DNA of 64,000 nucleotides from Caballeronia mineralivorans PML1(12) (GTDB lineage: Bacteria; Pseudomonadota; Gammaproteobacteria; Burkholderiales; Burkholderiaceae): assembly GCF_001028175.1 (NCBI RefSeq), contig NZ_AEJF01000005.1, positions 23,867-87,866 on the forward strand. The letters run 5' to 3'. Shown here in pieces: positions 56,140 through 64,000 of the stretch. The number at the start of each line of letters is the position of its first letter. The first letter of the stretch is position 1. The position numbers and the translations under genes were made by a program. A model generated the notes under the pieces. That model did no database searches and was not told the DNA's origin. It saw only the letters and a list, made by a program, of their open reading frames with translations.

Positions 56140-56829
56140 TCAGCCTCCCAGTACATCCGCCAACAGTTGGTCAGTCAGTTCCATCGAGCGATGCCATGCC
56201 GATTCCCAACTGTCTCTTACGATCTGCGCCGCCTTCTCTCCAGGGGGTTGCTTAGGAGAATCAACGCTGACCGCGCGGTGGTCATTGGTCGCAATGAAGA
56301 CGCCCTCTTTGAGCAGGCCCGAAGGTTGCACAAATACGTGGTATTGATCGCCGCTGACTGCTACGCCATCGTCTTTGAGCTTCTCCGCCATCACCTGAAG
56401 ATTCGCCATGCCGACGTGCATTCCAGGGAATAGGGTATTCCAACGGTCCTTCGGAACAAGGGTATCTCCGATTCGATGATACTCAGCCCACGTGGACGTT
56501 TTGTAATGCGACCGGAAATTTAATCCAACTCCCGTAATCAGCGTCTCAGGCAAGAGCATCAAGACGCCGACTGCTAGATCCATTAGTAAGGGCGTTACCG
56601 GCCCCAACGAGGTGGCGACTATTTGCTGCTGCAATGCCTGAAACGTAAACCAGTCCGTTTGGAAGGTCGTGACGTCCCGGCTCACGACGAGATTGCCTGT
56701 CCTCGCAACTTCGACATCCTCGGTTCCAATCAGGTTGTTGCGCCCGAACCAATCAGGAGAGAACAACGCGGGCAAAAATTCCCCTGAAAATACGATCTGC
56801 GCATCAAATATTTCGCGATTCGCGGCCAT
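56140..56829 (-). CDS. Unknown protein, first gene of MBL operon
   Basis: 230 residues from ATG 56829 (a TTG eight codons earlier is possible). Features: FLPALFSPDWFGRNNLIG, FQTDWFTFQALQQQIVATSLG, a hydrophobic stretch LLMDLAVGVLMLLPETLITG that may be a buried helix, and NDHRAVSVDS. No recognised domain. Two bases precede the next start, so all three genes are one operon. Confidence 0.65.
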   Translation of the reverse strand: MAANREIFDAQIVFSGEFLPALFSPDWFGRNNLIGTEDVEVARTGNLVVSRDVTTFQTDWFTFQALQQQIVATSLGPVTPLLMDLAVGVLMLLPETLITGVGLNFRSHYKTSTWAEYHRIGDTLVPKDRWNTLFPGMHVGMANLQVMAEKLKDDGVAVSGDQYHVFVQPSGLLKEGVFIATNDHRAVSVDSPKQPPGEKAAQIVRDSWESAWHRSMELTDQLLADVLGG

Positions 56830-56979
56830 TTTCCCGTTCCCGACTCCACGCAACTGCGACTGGAGAATTTTTTTCAGGTCGACAAAACCACTGCCGGCTC
56901 AATAATAGTGTAGATAGTAACTGATTCAATACTCACGTCATCGTTCGCGACGCCACGCGTCTGTTTGATAGGACCTGAG

Positions 56980-58134
56980 TCACCATAGGCGAACCGCAAG
57001 ATCGCTACCGCGGAGATTTGAATAGCGCATGAGCACTTTCGTATCGGAGTGTCCGGTGATCTTCGCGATTTGTACATCGGACAGAGAAGTCTTCTCGTAA
57101 AGCCGAGACGTAGCCTCGTGTCGCAGGTCGTGAAATGTCACGTCCCCGCACCCGGCCGCCGCGAAGATGCGACCGAATTGCCCTGACAGCCGCACTGATA
57201 CTCCTGCCAACACCTTGCGATCACGACAACCGTCCCGCCACGGAAATAGTCGGCCACCATCGAACTCGAAGCCCGACATCTCCGGGTCACCGTCTTTGAC
57301 CGCCTTCATATAATTCTCGAATGACTGGATCGCGACGGTCGTCAATGGCACCTGTCGCTTGCTACCGTTCTTCGTCTTGTCGAGAAATACCGTCCGCCGA
57401 CCGACGTCAACCTGGTCGACGTCGAGCGTGTACATTTCACGCATCCGCATTGCCGATTCAATGCCGAGCTCGAACAAGAACTCCATAGCCGGTCGGAAAT
57501 TCAGGTCAGGCCCACGTTGACGCTTTTCGGGCTTCTCGCCTGCAAGGATCCGCCTGACAGCTTTCTCTTCATCGACCCAAAGCCGGCGGTCACGATGCAC
57601 GCCCTCTTTCGGCTTCTTGTCTTGTGCACGAACAGCGGCCGAGTCTTCGTCCGTGTATGTGGCATAGCGCTTCGGAAGAAGGCGCAGCGGATTTGTAGCG
57701 AGCGACGGCGTGCCGGATCGCACAACCCAATCGAAGCACCGAGCGAGCGCCCCCACGTAGTGGCGAATCGTCGATGGCGCCATAACGTCTTTCCGCTTCA
57801 TGCTCTTCACCCCCGCCCACTGATAGTCGACACCCGTGAGCACCTGACCGTTCCAACGATCGATCAGTGCGTTGAGCAACGATGCATCCGAGGACGGTAG
57901 CGAGACCTCTGTCATGTAGGAGCGGATCGCATCGTCGATCGAGACCAGATCGCTACGTCGCGCGACAAGATCCTCGGGTAGGATGCCGGCGTCGAGCATC
58001 TGCTCCAGTCTCTTGACGTAAGCGTCGCCCTCTTCCTCTGTGTCAAAGGTCAAGGAAAGTGGCTTTGGCAGAATGCCTTTGCGCCGGATGATGTATTCCC
58101 ACGTCCCGGATGGACGCATTCTTTTTGTGGACAT
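56980..58134 (-). CDS. Tyrosine integrase of the tRNA-Cys element
   Basis: 384 residues, apparently intact. N-terminal arm-type domain (GTWEYIIRRKGILPKP), core-binding domain, catalytic R in ESAMRMREMY, K in DKTKNGSKR, HDLRHEATSRL, ITGHSD and nucleophile Y in MRYSNLRG. It lies about 165 bp from the 3' end of tRNA-Cys, the target. A decayed relative is at 39840-40055. Confidence 0.93.
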   Translation of the reverse strand: MSTKRMRPSGTWEYIIRRKGILPKPLSLTFDTEEEGDAYVKRLEQMLDAGILPEDLVARRSDLVSIDDAIRSYMTEVSLPSSDASLLNALIDRWNGQVLTGVDYQWAGVKSMKRKDVMAPSTIRHYVGALARCFDWVVRSGTPSLATNPLRLLPKRYATYTDEDSAAVRAQDKKPKEGVHRDRRLWVDEEKAVRRILAGEKPEKRQRGPDLNFRPAMEFLFELGIESAMRMREMYTLDVDQVDVGRRTVFLDKTKNGSKRQVPLTTVAIQSFENYMKAVKDGDPEMSGFEFDGGRLFPWRDGCRDRKVLAGVSVRLSGQFGRIFAAAGCGDVTFHDLRHEATSRLYEKTSLSDVQIAKITGHSDTKVLMRYSNLRGSDLAVRLW

Positions 58135-58239
58135 AGCCCCGAGCCAAACTCACGCGAACGGCCAATGAGCCGATATGCGAGTGGTTTGGCGTTTTTTTGG
58201 AGTGGTTCGAGAGGGCTTTTTACCACTTTAGACGGCGCA

Positions 58240-58294
58240 TTTCCATATATGGAAACCGCTCAGACAAAGAAAAAGCCCTGACGAATCAGGGCTT
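58240..58294. terminator. tRNA-Cys terminator and adjacent 16-base palindrome
   Basis: AAGCCCTGA/TCAGGGCTT hairpin (58272-58293 region) follows tRNA-Cys on the minus strand. TTTCCATATATGGAAA is at 58240-58255. Both are repeated at 42176-42237. Confidence 0.8.
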
Positions 58295-58298
58295 TGTC

Positions 58299-58372
58299 TG
58301 GAGGCGCGAGCCGGAGTCGAACCGGCCTAAACGGCTTTGCAGGCCGCTGCATAACCGCTTTGCTATCGCGCC
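58299..58372 (-). tRNA. tRNA-Cys(GCA)
   Basis: Complete cloverleaf with encoded CCA: acceptor GGCGCGA/TCGCGCC, anticodon loop CTGCAAA with anticodon GCA, T-arm GCCGG TTCGACT CCGGC. Its 3' half is the element's attachment site. Confidence 0.96.
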
Positions 58373-58451
58373 AGAAGCGGGGACTACATCAAACATTCCG
58401 TGTCTGGCAAAACTGACCCACATCAACACATTGAGCCGGGCCACCAAACAA

Positions 58452-58477
58452 AAAGGGAAGCTTGGCTTCCCCTTTTT
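58452..58477. terminator. Hairpin between tRNA-Cys and tRNA-Gly
   Basis: AGGGAAGC/GCTTCCCC stem with TTG loop, flanked by A-run and T-run. It may terminate or mark processing of the tRNA transcript. Confidence 0.65.
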
Positions 58478-58479
58478 GT

Positions 58480-58555
58480 TGGAGCGGGAGACGAGGCTCG
58501 AACTCGCGACCTCAACCTTGGCAAGGTTGCGCTCTACCAGCTGAGCTACTCCCGC
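58480..58555 (-). tRNA. tRNA-Gly(GCC), first copy
   Basis: 76 bases with CCA. Acceptor GCGGGAG/CTCCCGC, anticodon stem CAACC/GGTTG around TTGCCAA (anticodon GCC), T-arm with GTTCGAGCC. Confidence 0.96.
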
Positions 58556-58612
58556 ATGGTCTTACACTGTGCTGCCAGCCACCGGCTTACCATTGCCGAG
58601 GACCTCTTGATC

Positions 58613-58688
58613 TGGAGCGGGAGACGAGGCTCGAACTCGCGACCTCAACCTTGGCAAGGTTGCGCTCTACCAGCTGAGCTACTCCCGC
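58613..58688 (-). tRNA. tRNA-Gly(GCC), second copy
   Basis: Identical in sequence to the copy at 58480-58555, 57 bp apart. Same strand as pgsA upstream, probably one transcript. Confidence 0.96.
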
Positions 58689-58858
58689 ATCTTGCCGACT
58701 TCTTCTGCCAATTTACTGCTTTTGTACTTCATCAAACGCTGCGGTGTTTTGCGCGCATCCGACAGAAACGAGATTATGGAGAAGCCCAACTTTAGTGTCA
58801 AGGGCTTTGTATGTGCCCCATCACTTTTTACCGCCTTCAACCCGCCTTCAACCGTCGA

Positions 58859-59455
58859 TCAGAGCATGCCGCCCCGCTCGCGAATCTGCGGCCACGCGAG
58901 CTTCATGTAATAGAGCATGGACCAGACCGTGAGGAACGCGGCGACGTAGATCAGCCAGAGCCCCCACACACGGGTATCGATAACGAGCGGCGTGCCGGCA
59001 ATCTTCAGCGGCCCGTAGAACAGCAACATGGGGATGGCCACCATCTGGCAAAGCGTCTTGAACTTGCCGAGCGAATTCACGGCCACGCTCTTCGATGCCC
59101 CGATCTGCGCCATCCATTCGCGCAATGCCGAAATCGTGATTTCACGTCCCACGATAACCAGCGCAATCACCGCGTTCAACCGCATCAGTTGCACAAGCAC
59201 GAGCAGCGCGGCGGTCACCATGAGCTTGTCCGCGACGGGGTCGAGAAACGCGCCGAATGCCGATGTCTGATTGAGCTTGCGCGCGAGGTAACCGTCAAAC
59301 CAGTCGGTCAGCGCGGCCAACACGAAGATGACCATTGCAAGCAGATTGCGATGGTCCGGGCTCATCATCACGTCCGGCAGATAGAAGACGCCCACGACGA
59401 GCGGAATCAGCACAATTCGCAGCCACGTCAGGAAAATCGGAAAATTAAACGGCAT
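58859..59455 (-). CDS. pgsA: CDP-diacylglycerol-glycerol-3-phosphate 3-phosphatidyltransferase
   Basis: Makes phosphatidylglycerol phosphate in the inner membrane. 198 residues with several membrane segments and the CDP-alcohol phosphotransferase signature D-G-x2-A-R-x8-G-x3-D-x3-D in DGYLARKLNQTSAFGAFLDP onward. Downstream of uvrC on the same strand, as in many proteobacteria, and followed by tRNA genes. Confidence 0.95.
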   Translation of the reverse strand: MPFNFPIFLTWLRIVLIPLVVGVFYLPDVMMSPDHRNLLAMVIFVLAALTDWFDGYLARKLNQTSAFGAFLDPVADKLMVTAALLVLVQLMRLNAVIALVIVGREITISALREWMAQIGASKSVAVNSLGKFKTLCQMVAIPMLLFYGPLKIAGTPLVIDTRVWGLWLIYVAAFLTVWSMLYYMKLAWPQIRERGGML

Positions 59456-59540
59456 GGGCGTGACTCTTATAGAGAGGTGCCATTGTGCCGCGTCGACCTA
59501 TATGTCACAAGCCGACGGGCCGCACGGCCGGACGTTGCAC

Positions 59541-61721
59541 TCAATGCAACTGCCGGTAGATCTGCTCGGCGAGCGCCTGCGAAATGCCTTCGACGCTCGC
59601 AAGATCTTCCACGCTCGCCGCCTGCACGCCGCGCAAACCGCCGAAACGCGATAGCAGCTTCTGACGCCGTTTCGCGCCAATCCCCTCCAGTTCCTCGAGC
59701 CGCGATGTCTGCCGCGTCTTCGCCCGTTTGGCCCGCATGCCGGTGATCGCAAAGCGGTGTGCTTCGTCGCGAATCTGCGCGACGAGCATCAGCGCCGCGC
59801 TCTCCTTGCCGAGTTCGAGCGGCGCGCGGCCATCGGCGAAAATCAGGGTTTCGAGGCCGACCTTGCGCCCTTCCCCCTTCGCCACGCCGACCAGCATGCC
59901 GTGATCGAGGCCCAGTTCGGCGAACACTTGCCGCGCGATTTCGACCTGGCCCTTGCCGCCATCGATCAACACGATATTCGGCAACCGGCCTCCCGATGGC
60001 ACAGGTTCAGCAACATCGGCTTCGGAACCGGTTTGTGGTTCCACTTGCCCTTGCGACTGCAACCCGGTTTGAGACTCAACGGGTTCATCGGCGGATCGCG
60101 CGGCGGCCTGGGCCAGCATCTTCTCGTAGCGGCGCGTGAGGACCTGGCGCATCGCGGCGTAATCGTCGCCGGGCGTGATGCCAGTGATGTTGTAGCGCCG
60201 GTATTCGGCCGACTGCATCTTGTGATGGTGATACACCACGCACGACGCCTGCGTCGCTTCGCCCATCGTGTGGCTGATGTCGAAACATTCGATCCGCAAC
60301 TGCGCGAGATCGTCCATTTCGAGGCTCAATGTGTCACCGAGAGAACGCGTGCGGGCCTGTTGCGATCCCTGTTCGGACAACAGGCGCGCGAGCGCGAGCT
60401 TGGCATTCGATTCGGCCATCGACAGCCACGCGCGCTTTTGTCCCTGCGGCTGGCGCAGCACCGCGACCTTGTGCCCAGCCTGTTCGATCAGCAGATCGAC
60501 GAGCTCGCGGTTCGTCGGTGCGTGGCTCACGACCAGCACCGGCGGCACGCGATTGCCGATGTAATGCTGCGCGATAAACGCTTCGAGCACCTCGGCTTCG
60601 AGCGCGCCCTGACGCTCGGATTCAGTCGCGTCGAGCGGCGGCATTGCACCGGTCTCGGCGATCTCGTCCTGCATCTCGCCAGTCGTCGCATGGGCCTCGA
60701 AATCCTGTTCGAGCGAGGCAAGCGTACCGGGCGGCAGGGCTATGTCATCGGCGCTTGCCTCCACTTGCTCGATAACAATATTGCCCACGCCTGCCACGAT
60801 TTCATCGTCGGCGAGTTCTTCCGGCATCGCCTCTTCTATCGCGAGCGCCGCTTCCACGTGCGTCGGGAAATAGGCTTTATCGCCGAGATGCCGGCCGCCG
60901 CGCACCATCGCGAGATTCACGCACACCTTGCCGCCGAGCGCGACGACCGCGAGGATATCGACGTCGTTATCGCCGCCCACTTCGATCGCCTGCTGATGCA
61001 GCACCGTGGACAGCGAGCTCATTTGATTGCGCACGGCCGCAGCCTGTTCGAACTTGAGATCGGCAGCGAACGCGTGCATCTTCTGCTCGAGTTCCTTCAT
61101 CACTTCGCCCTGCCGTCCGAGCAGGAAACGCGATGCGTTCGATACATCGCGTGCGTAGTCCTCTTCGTTGATCAAGCCGACACACGGAGCGGTACAGCGT
61201 CCGATCTGATGCAGCAGGCAAGGCCGCGTGCGGTTGGTGAAGACAGAATCTTCGCAGGTGCGCAACTGAAATACGCGCTGCAGGATCTGGATGCTTTCGC
61301 GCACGGCCCACGCGCTCGGGAACGGACCGAAGTACTGGTTCTTCTTGTCGACGCTGCCACGGTAATACGCCATGCGCGGAAACTTGTGGCCAGTGAGCTT
61401 CAGATAGGGATAAGACTTGTCGTCGCGAAACAGGATGTTGTAGCGCGGCGCGAGCGCCTTGATCAGATTATTCTCGAGCAACAGCGCTTCGGCTTCGGAG
61501 CGCGTGACCGTCGTTTCGATTTTGCGAATGCGCGTGACCATCATCGCGATGCGCGGCGAAAGCAGCGTCTTCGTAAAATAGCTCGACACGCGTTTTCTCA
61601 GGTCGCGCGCTTTACCGACGTACAGCACGTTGCCATGCTCGTCGTAATACCGGTACACGCCCGGCAAGTGCGGCAGCTGAGCCAGGCTTTTTTTGGGGTC
61701 GAAAACGTCGGAGTCTGTCAT
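59541..61721 (-). CDS. uvrC: Excinuclease ABC subunit UvrC
   Basis: Dual-incision nuclease of nucleotide excision repair. 726 residues, longer than the usual 600-620. N-terminal GIY-YIG domain ([20 protein letters not shown]), UVR motif (about 208-240), C-terminal RNase H-like endonuclease ([25 protein letters not shown]) and helix-hairpin-helix pair at the end ([18 protein letters not shown]). The extra length comes from two low-complexity acidic insertions, about residues 310-370 and 565-605, common in Burkholderia UvrC as I recall. Confidence 0.96.
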   Translation of the reverse strand: MTDSDVFDPKKSLAQLPHLPGVYRYYDEHGNVLYVGKARDLRKRVSSYFTKTLLSPRIAMMVTRIRKIETTVTRSEAEALLLENNLIKALAPRYNILFRDDKSYPYLKLTGHKFPRMAYYRGSVDKKNQYFGPFPSAWAVRESIQILQRVFQLRTCEDSVFTNRTRPCLLHQIGRCTAPCVGLINEEDYARDVSNASRFLLGRQGEVMKELEQKMHAFAADLKFEQAAAVRNQMSSLSTVLHQQAIEVGGDNDVDILAVVALGGKVCVNLAMVRGGRHLGDKAYFPTHVEAALAIEEAMPEELADDEIVAGVGNIVIEQVEASADDIALPPGTLASLEQDFEAHATTGEMQDEIAETGAMPPLDATESERQGALEAEVLEAFIAQHYIGNRVPPVLVVSHAPTNRELVDLLIEQAGHKVAVLRQPQGQKRAWLSMAESNAKLALARLLSEQGSQQARTRSLGDTLSLEMDDLAQLRIECFDISHTMGEATQASCVVYHHHKMQSAEYRRYNITGITPGDDYAAMRQVLTRRYEKMLAQAAARSADEPVESQTGLQSQGQVEPQTGSEADVAEPVPSGGRLPNIVLIDGGKGQVEIARQVFAELGLDHGMLVGVAKGEGRKVGLETLIFADGRAPLELGKESAALMLVAQIRDEAHRFAITGMRAKRAKTRQTSRLEELEGIGAKRRQKLLSRFGGLRGVQAASVEDLASVEGISQALAEQIYRQLH

Positions 61722-61960
61722 GCAGGGATGATTGCGGGGAGCGCGCGGCTTAAGTTCAGCAAAGTTTTATTGGTTTCCAGTCACGCCGGAAAATGCGCCG
61801 GATGGCCGACGAGAAGCGGACGAGTGATGCGTCGTCAACATGCAAGCTCGTAACGCAACCGTAACGCAGTGCACCGCGCGAATCGTTATCCTTAAAAACG
61901 CCAGTTTAGTTCAAACCGTAGTCCACCATTCATTAGCGGTTCGTCGCCGCCCTATTGCCC

Positions 61961-63163
61961 ATGCCGTCTTCATCGGAACAATTGCCGGTTGCTGCCGGCA
62001 ACGCCAGCGTCAATTTCGACGCTCCAGCTGGCAACATCGCCTGCGACATTTTCTGCGCAGTCATCGATAACTTCGGCGACATCGGCGTCTGCTGGCGGCT
62101 CGCGCGCCAACTCGCGGCTGAGCATGGCTGGCAAGTGCGCCTGTTCGTCGATAACCTCAAGGCCTTTCATGCGCTCTGCCCCGCCGTCGATCCCGCGCTC
62201 GACCGGCAAAGCGCCGCGGGCGTCGTGATCGAGCACTGGCACGCGCCGTCGCACGCCGGCGACACGCTGCAGATAGCCGATGTGGTGATCGAAGCGTTCG
62301 GCTGCGAATTACCGGCGGTGTACGTGAGCGCAATGGCCTGCCGCGAGCAGAAGCCCGTGTGGTTGAATCTCGAATATCTGAGCGCAGAGGACTGGGTCGC
62401 GGATTTTCATCTGAGGCCGTCGCCGCATCCGCGCTACGCGCTCGACAAAACATTCTTCTTTCCCGGCCTGGGTCCCGGAACCGGCGGGGTGCTGAAAGAG
62501 CGCACGCTTGACGCCGAGCGCGAGGCGTTCCGGCGCGATGCCTGGTGGCGCGCGCGTGTCGGCATCACGGCGCCGCCGCCCGGCACAACCGTGATCTCGA
62601 TGTTCGCGTATGAGAACCCGGCCATCGATACATTGCTTGAACAATGGCGCGATTCGGACACGCCGGTCGCGCTGCTCGTGCCGGAGGGGCGCATCTCCGG
62701 GGCACTGGCGAGGTTTTTCGGCCTGCCGGACTTCCTTGCCGGGGCGAAGGCACAAAGCGGGTCGCTGAAGGCTTACGCGCTCGGTTTTGTCGAGCAGCCG
62801 CTCTTCGATTCCCTGCTCTGGGCCGCCGATCTGAATTTCGTGCGTGGCGAAGATTCATTCGTGCGGGCGCAATGGGCGCAGAAGCCGTTTGTCTGGCAAA
62901 TCTATCCGCAAGGCGACGACGCTCATCTGCCGAAACTCGACGCCGCGCTCGCGCACTACGCGAACGGCTTGCCTGATGGAGCGCGGGCGTCGCTTGAACG
63001 CTTCTGGCATGCGTGGAACGGCGCGGGCGCCCCGGACTGGGACGATTTCTGGCGAAATCGCGCGCTGCTGGAACAGCGTGCCGCCGATTGGGCGGCGGAA
63101 CTGGCGAGCATCGGCGATCTGGCTGGAAATCTGGCAGAATTCGCGAAAACTCAGTTAAAATAA
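61961..63163 (+). CDS. earP: Elongation factor P arginine rhamnosyltransferase EarP
   Basis: Transfers rhamnose from dTDP-rhamnose to Arg32 of EF-P. 400 residues, GT-B fold (family GT104). Characteristic CAVIDNFGDIGVCWRLARQL near the N-terminus (Asp catalytic base), LNLEYLSAEDWVADFH, FFFPGLGPGTGG, and the C-terminal donor site FVRGEDSFVRAQWAQKPFVW. Start taken at ATG 61961. It directly precedes efp, its substrate. Confidence 0.95.
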   Translation: MPSSSEQLPVAAGNASVNFDAPAGNIACDIFCAVIDNFGDIGVCWRLARQLAAEHGWQVRLFVDNLKAFHALCPAVDPALDRQSAAGVVIEHWHAPSHAGDTLQIADVVIEAFGCELPAVYVSAMACREQKPVWLNLEYLSAEDWVADFHLRPSPHPRYALDKTFFFPGLGPGTGGVLKERTLDAEREAFRRDAWWRARVGITAPPPGTTVISMFAYENPAIDTLLEQWRDSDTPVALLVPEGRISGALARFFGLPDFLAGAKAQSGSLKAYALGFVEQPLFDSLLWAADLNFVRGEDSFVRAQWAQKPFVWQIYPQGDDAHLPKLDAALAHYANGLPDGARASLERFWHAWNGAGAPDWDDFWRNRALLEQRAADWAAELASIGDLAGNLAEFAKTQLK

Positions 63164-63384
63164 GCGGTTATCCAACGGCTTGCAGTTCAGAACAATTAAG
63201 TTCCGGACGGAATTCCACAGTGCGACAGTGGAATAAGCACGGTGGGAATAGTCAGAATATCCAGTGAAGCGGCCACAAGGGCCAAGGCGCCCGAGGTTGG
63301 GGATTAACAAGATCCTTGGCCACGAGCCAGCCGTCGACACTGCAGCGATCAGGCTCACATTTTCGTACAGGACAGTTTTTTAAT

Positions 63385-63942
63385 ATGAAGACCGCACAAG
63401 AACTCCGCGTCGGCAACGTCGTGATGATCGGCAGCGATGCCATGGTCGTGCAGAAGGCCGAGTACAACAAATCCGGCCGCAATTCCGCGGTCGTGAAGAT
63501 GAAGTTCCGTAACCTGCTTTCCAGCGGCAACATGGAATCGGTGTACAAGGCGGACGACAAATTCGACGTCGTCCAGCTCGAGCGCAAGGAAGTGACGTAC
63601 TCGTACTTCGCCGACCCCATGTATGTGTTCATGGACTCCGACTACAACCAGTTCGAAGTCGAAGCCGACATGATGGGCGACGCATTGCACTACCTCGAAG
63701 ACGGCATGCCGTGCGAAGTGGTGTTCTACAACGAGAAAGCCATCTCCGTGGAGCTGCCGACCGCGCTGGTCCGCGAGATCATCTACACGGAACCGGCTGT
63801 GAAGGGCGACACGTCGTCGGGCAAGGTCCTGAAGACCGCCAAGCTGGCCACGGGTTTCGAGCTGCAAGTGCCGCTGTTCTGCGGCATCGGCGACAAGATC
63901 GAAATCGATACGCGGACCAACGAGTACCGCAGCCGCGCGTAA
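63385..63942 (+). CDS. efp: Elongation factor P
   Basis: Relieves ribosome stalling at polyproline. 185 residues in three beta-barrel domains. The domain I loop NKSGRNSAV has Arg at position 32, the rhamnosylation site, rather than the Lys of the PoxA type; this agrees with earP next to it. Start at [15 protein letters not shown]. Confidence 0.97.
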   Translation: MKTAQELRVGNVVMIGSDAMVVQKAEYNKSGRNSAVVKMKFRNLLSSGNMESVYKADDKFDVVQLERKEVTYSYFADPMYVFMDSDYNQFEVEADMMGDALHYLEDGMPCEVVFYNEKAISVELPTALVREIIYTEPAVKGDTSSGKVLKTAKLATGFELQVPLFCGIGDKIEIDTRTNEYRSRA

Positions 63943-64000
63943 AGTGCCGGTTGGCCGGCAGTCAGGCCGGCTCGCGTGAATTCACGTATCAACGCATTGA

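Noticed and set aside
59757..61853. Long + strand open frame (698 codons) opposite uvrC
   Set aside because: Antisense shadow of uvrC; no ribosome site, no motif, Arg/His-rich composition.

Overview
The window is chromosomal DNA of a Burkholderiaceae bacterium, most likely Paraburkholderia or Caballeronia. The evidence is high-GC housekeeping genes in a familiar beta-proteobacterial order (ftsH-rlmE / yhbY / greA-carB-carA / mltD / gloB / rnhA-dnaQ), a trehalose otsBA pair, and an EarP/EF-P pair of the arginine-rhamnosylating type. I had no database search, so the genus is an inference.

Layout. (1) 1-15.4 kb is core: ftsH (cut by the window edge), rlmE, yhbY, a DUF4149 membrane protein, greA, carB, carA, an MFS transporter, mltD, gloB, a SAM methyltransferase, rnhA, dnaQ and tRNA-Val(CAC). 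(2) 15.4-20.9 kb is a small genomic island in the 3' end of tRNA-Val. A 48-bp copy of the tRNA end lies at each edge. It carries a frameshifted integrase, a Lit-like (peptidase U49) metalloprotease, a YhcG/DUF1016 PDDEXK protein and gene wreckage. (3) 20.9-28.6 kb is a second accessory block. It has a decayed integrase, an intact tyrosine recombinase with a small partner, and a translationally coupled pair of P-loop ATPases. The second ATPase is a 1292-residue protein with about 13 near-identical TPR units. (4) 28.6-38.7 kb is core-like: pepE, DUF2214, a membrane protein, a family-4 glycosyltransferase, an ABC exporter, otsA, otsB, a SCO protein and an ElaA-type acetyltransferase. (5) 39.0-58.3 kb is a complex region built on tRNA-Cys(GCA). 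It has a toxin-antitoxin pair (RHH/PIN), a collapsed remnant of an integrative element, a frameshifted glycan-type gene, a truncated benzoate transporter, two partial copies of the tRNA-Cys end, a pyruvate-kinase-like/TauE/AEC operon, Nudix, HAD and Dam genes, a five-gene phage lysis cassette, a fragment of phage gene D, a three-gene operon with a metallo-beta-lactamase-fold protein and two unknowns, and an intact integrase beside tRNA-Cys. (6) 58.3-64 kb returns to core: tRNA-Cys, two tRNA-Gly(GCC), pgsA, uvrC, earP and efp.

The best candidates for undescribed systems are the ATPase/ATPase-TPR operon (23.0-28.1 kb), with direct repeats in its promoter and a tandem-duplicated TPR array, and the three-gene MBL operon (54.4-56.8 kb) in the cargo slot between an excisionase-like gene and the integrase. 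Both are judged by position, operon structure and domain content only. The Lit-like/YhcG pair is a more conventional defence candidate. The pyruvate-kinase-like operon with two transporters looks metabolic but is odd for an island.

Core genes read together as ordinary operons: carA-carB end at a strong terminator before greA; greA overlaps the DUF4149 gene; the methyltransferase, rnhA and dnaQ are tightly spaced; otsB-otsA overlap; earP precedes its substrate gene efp.
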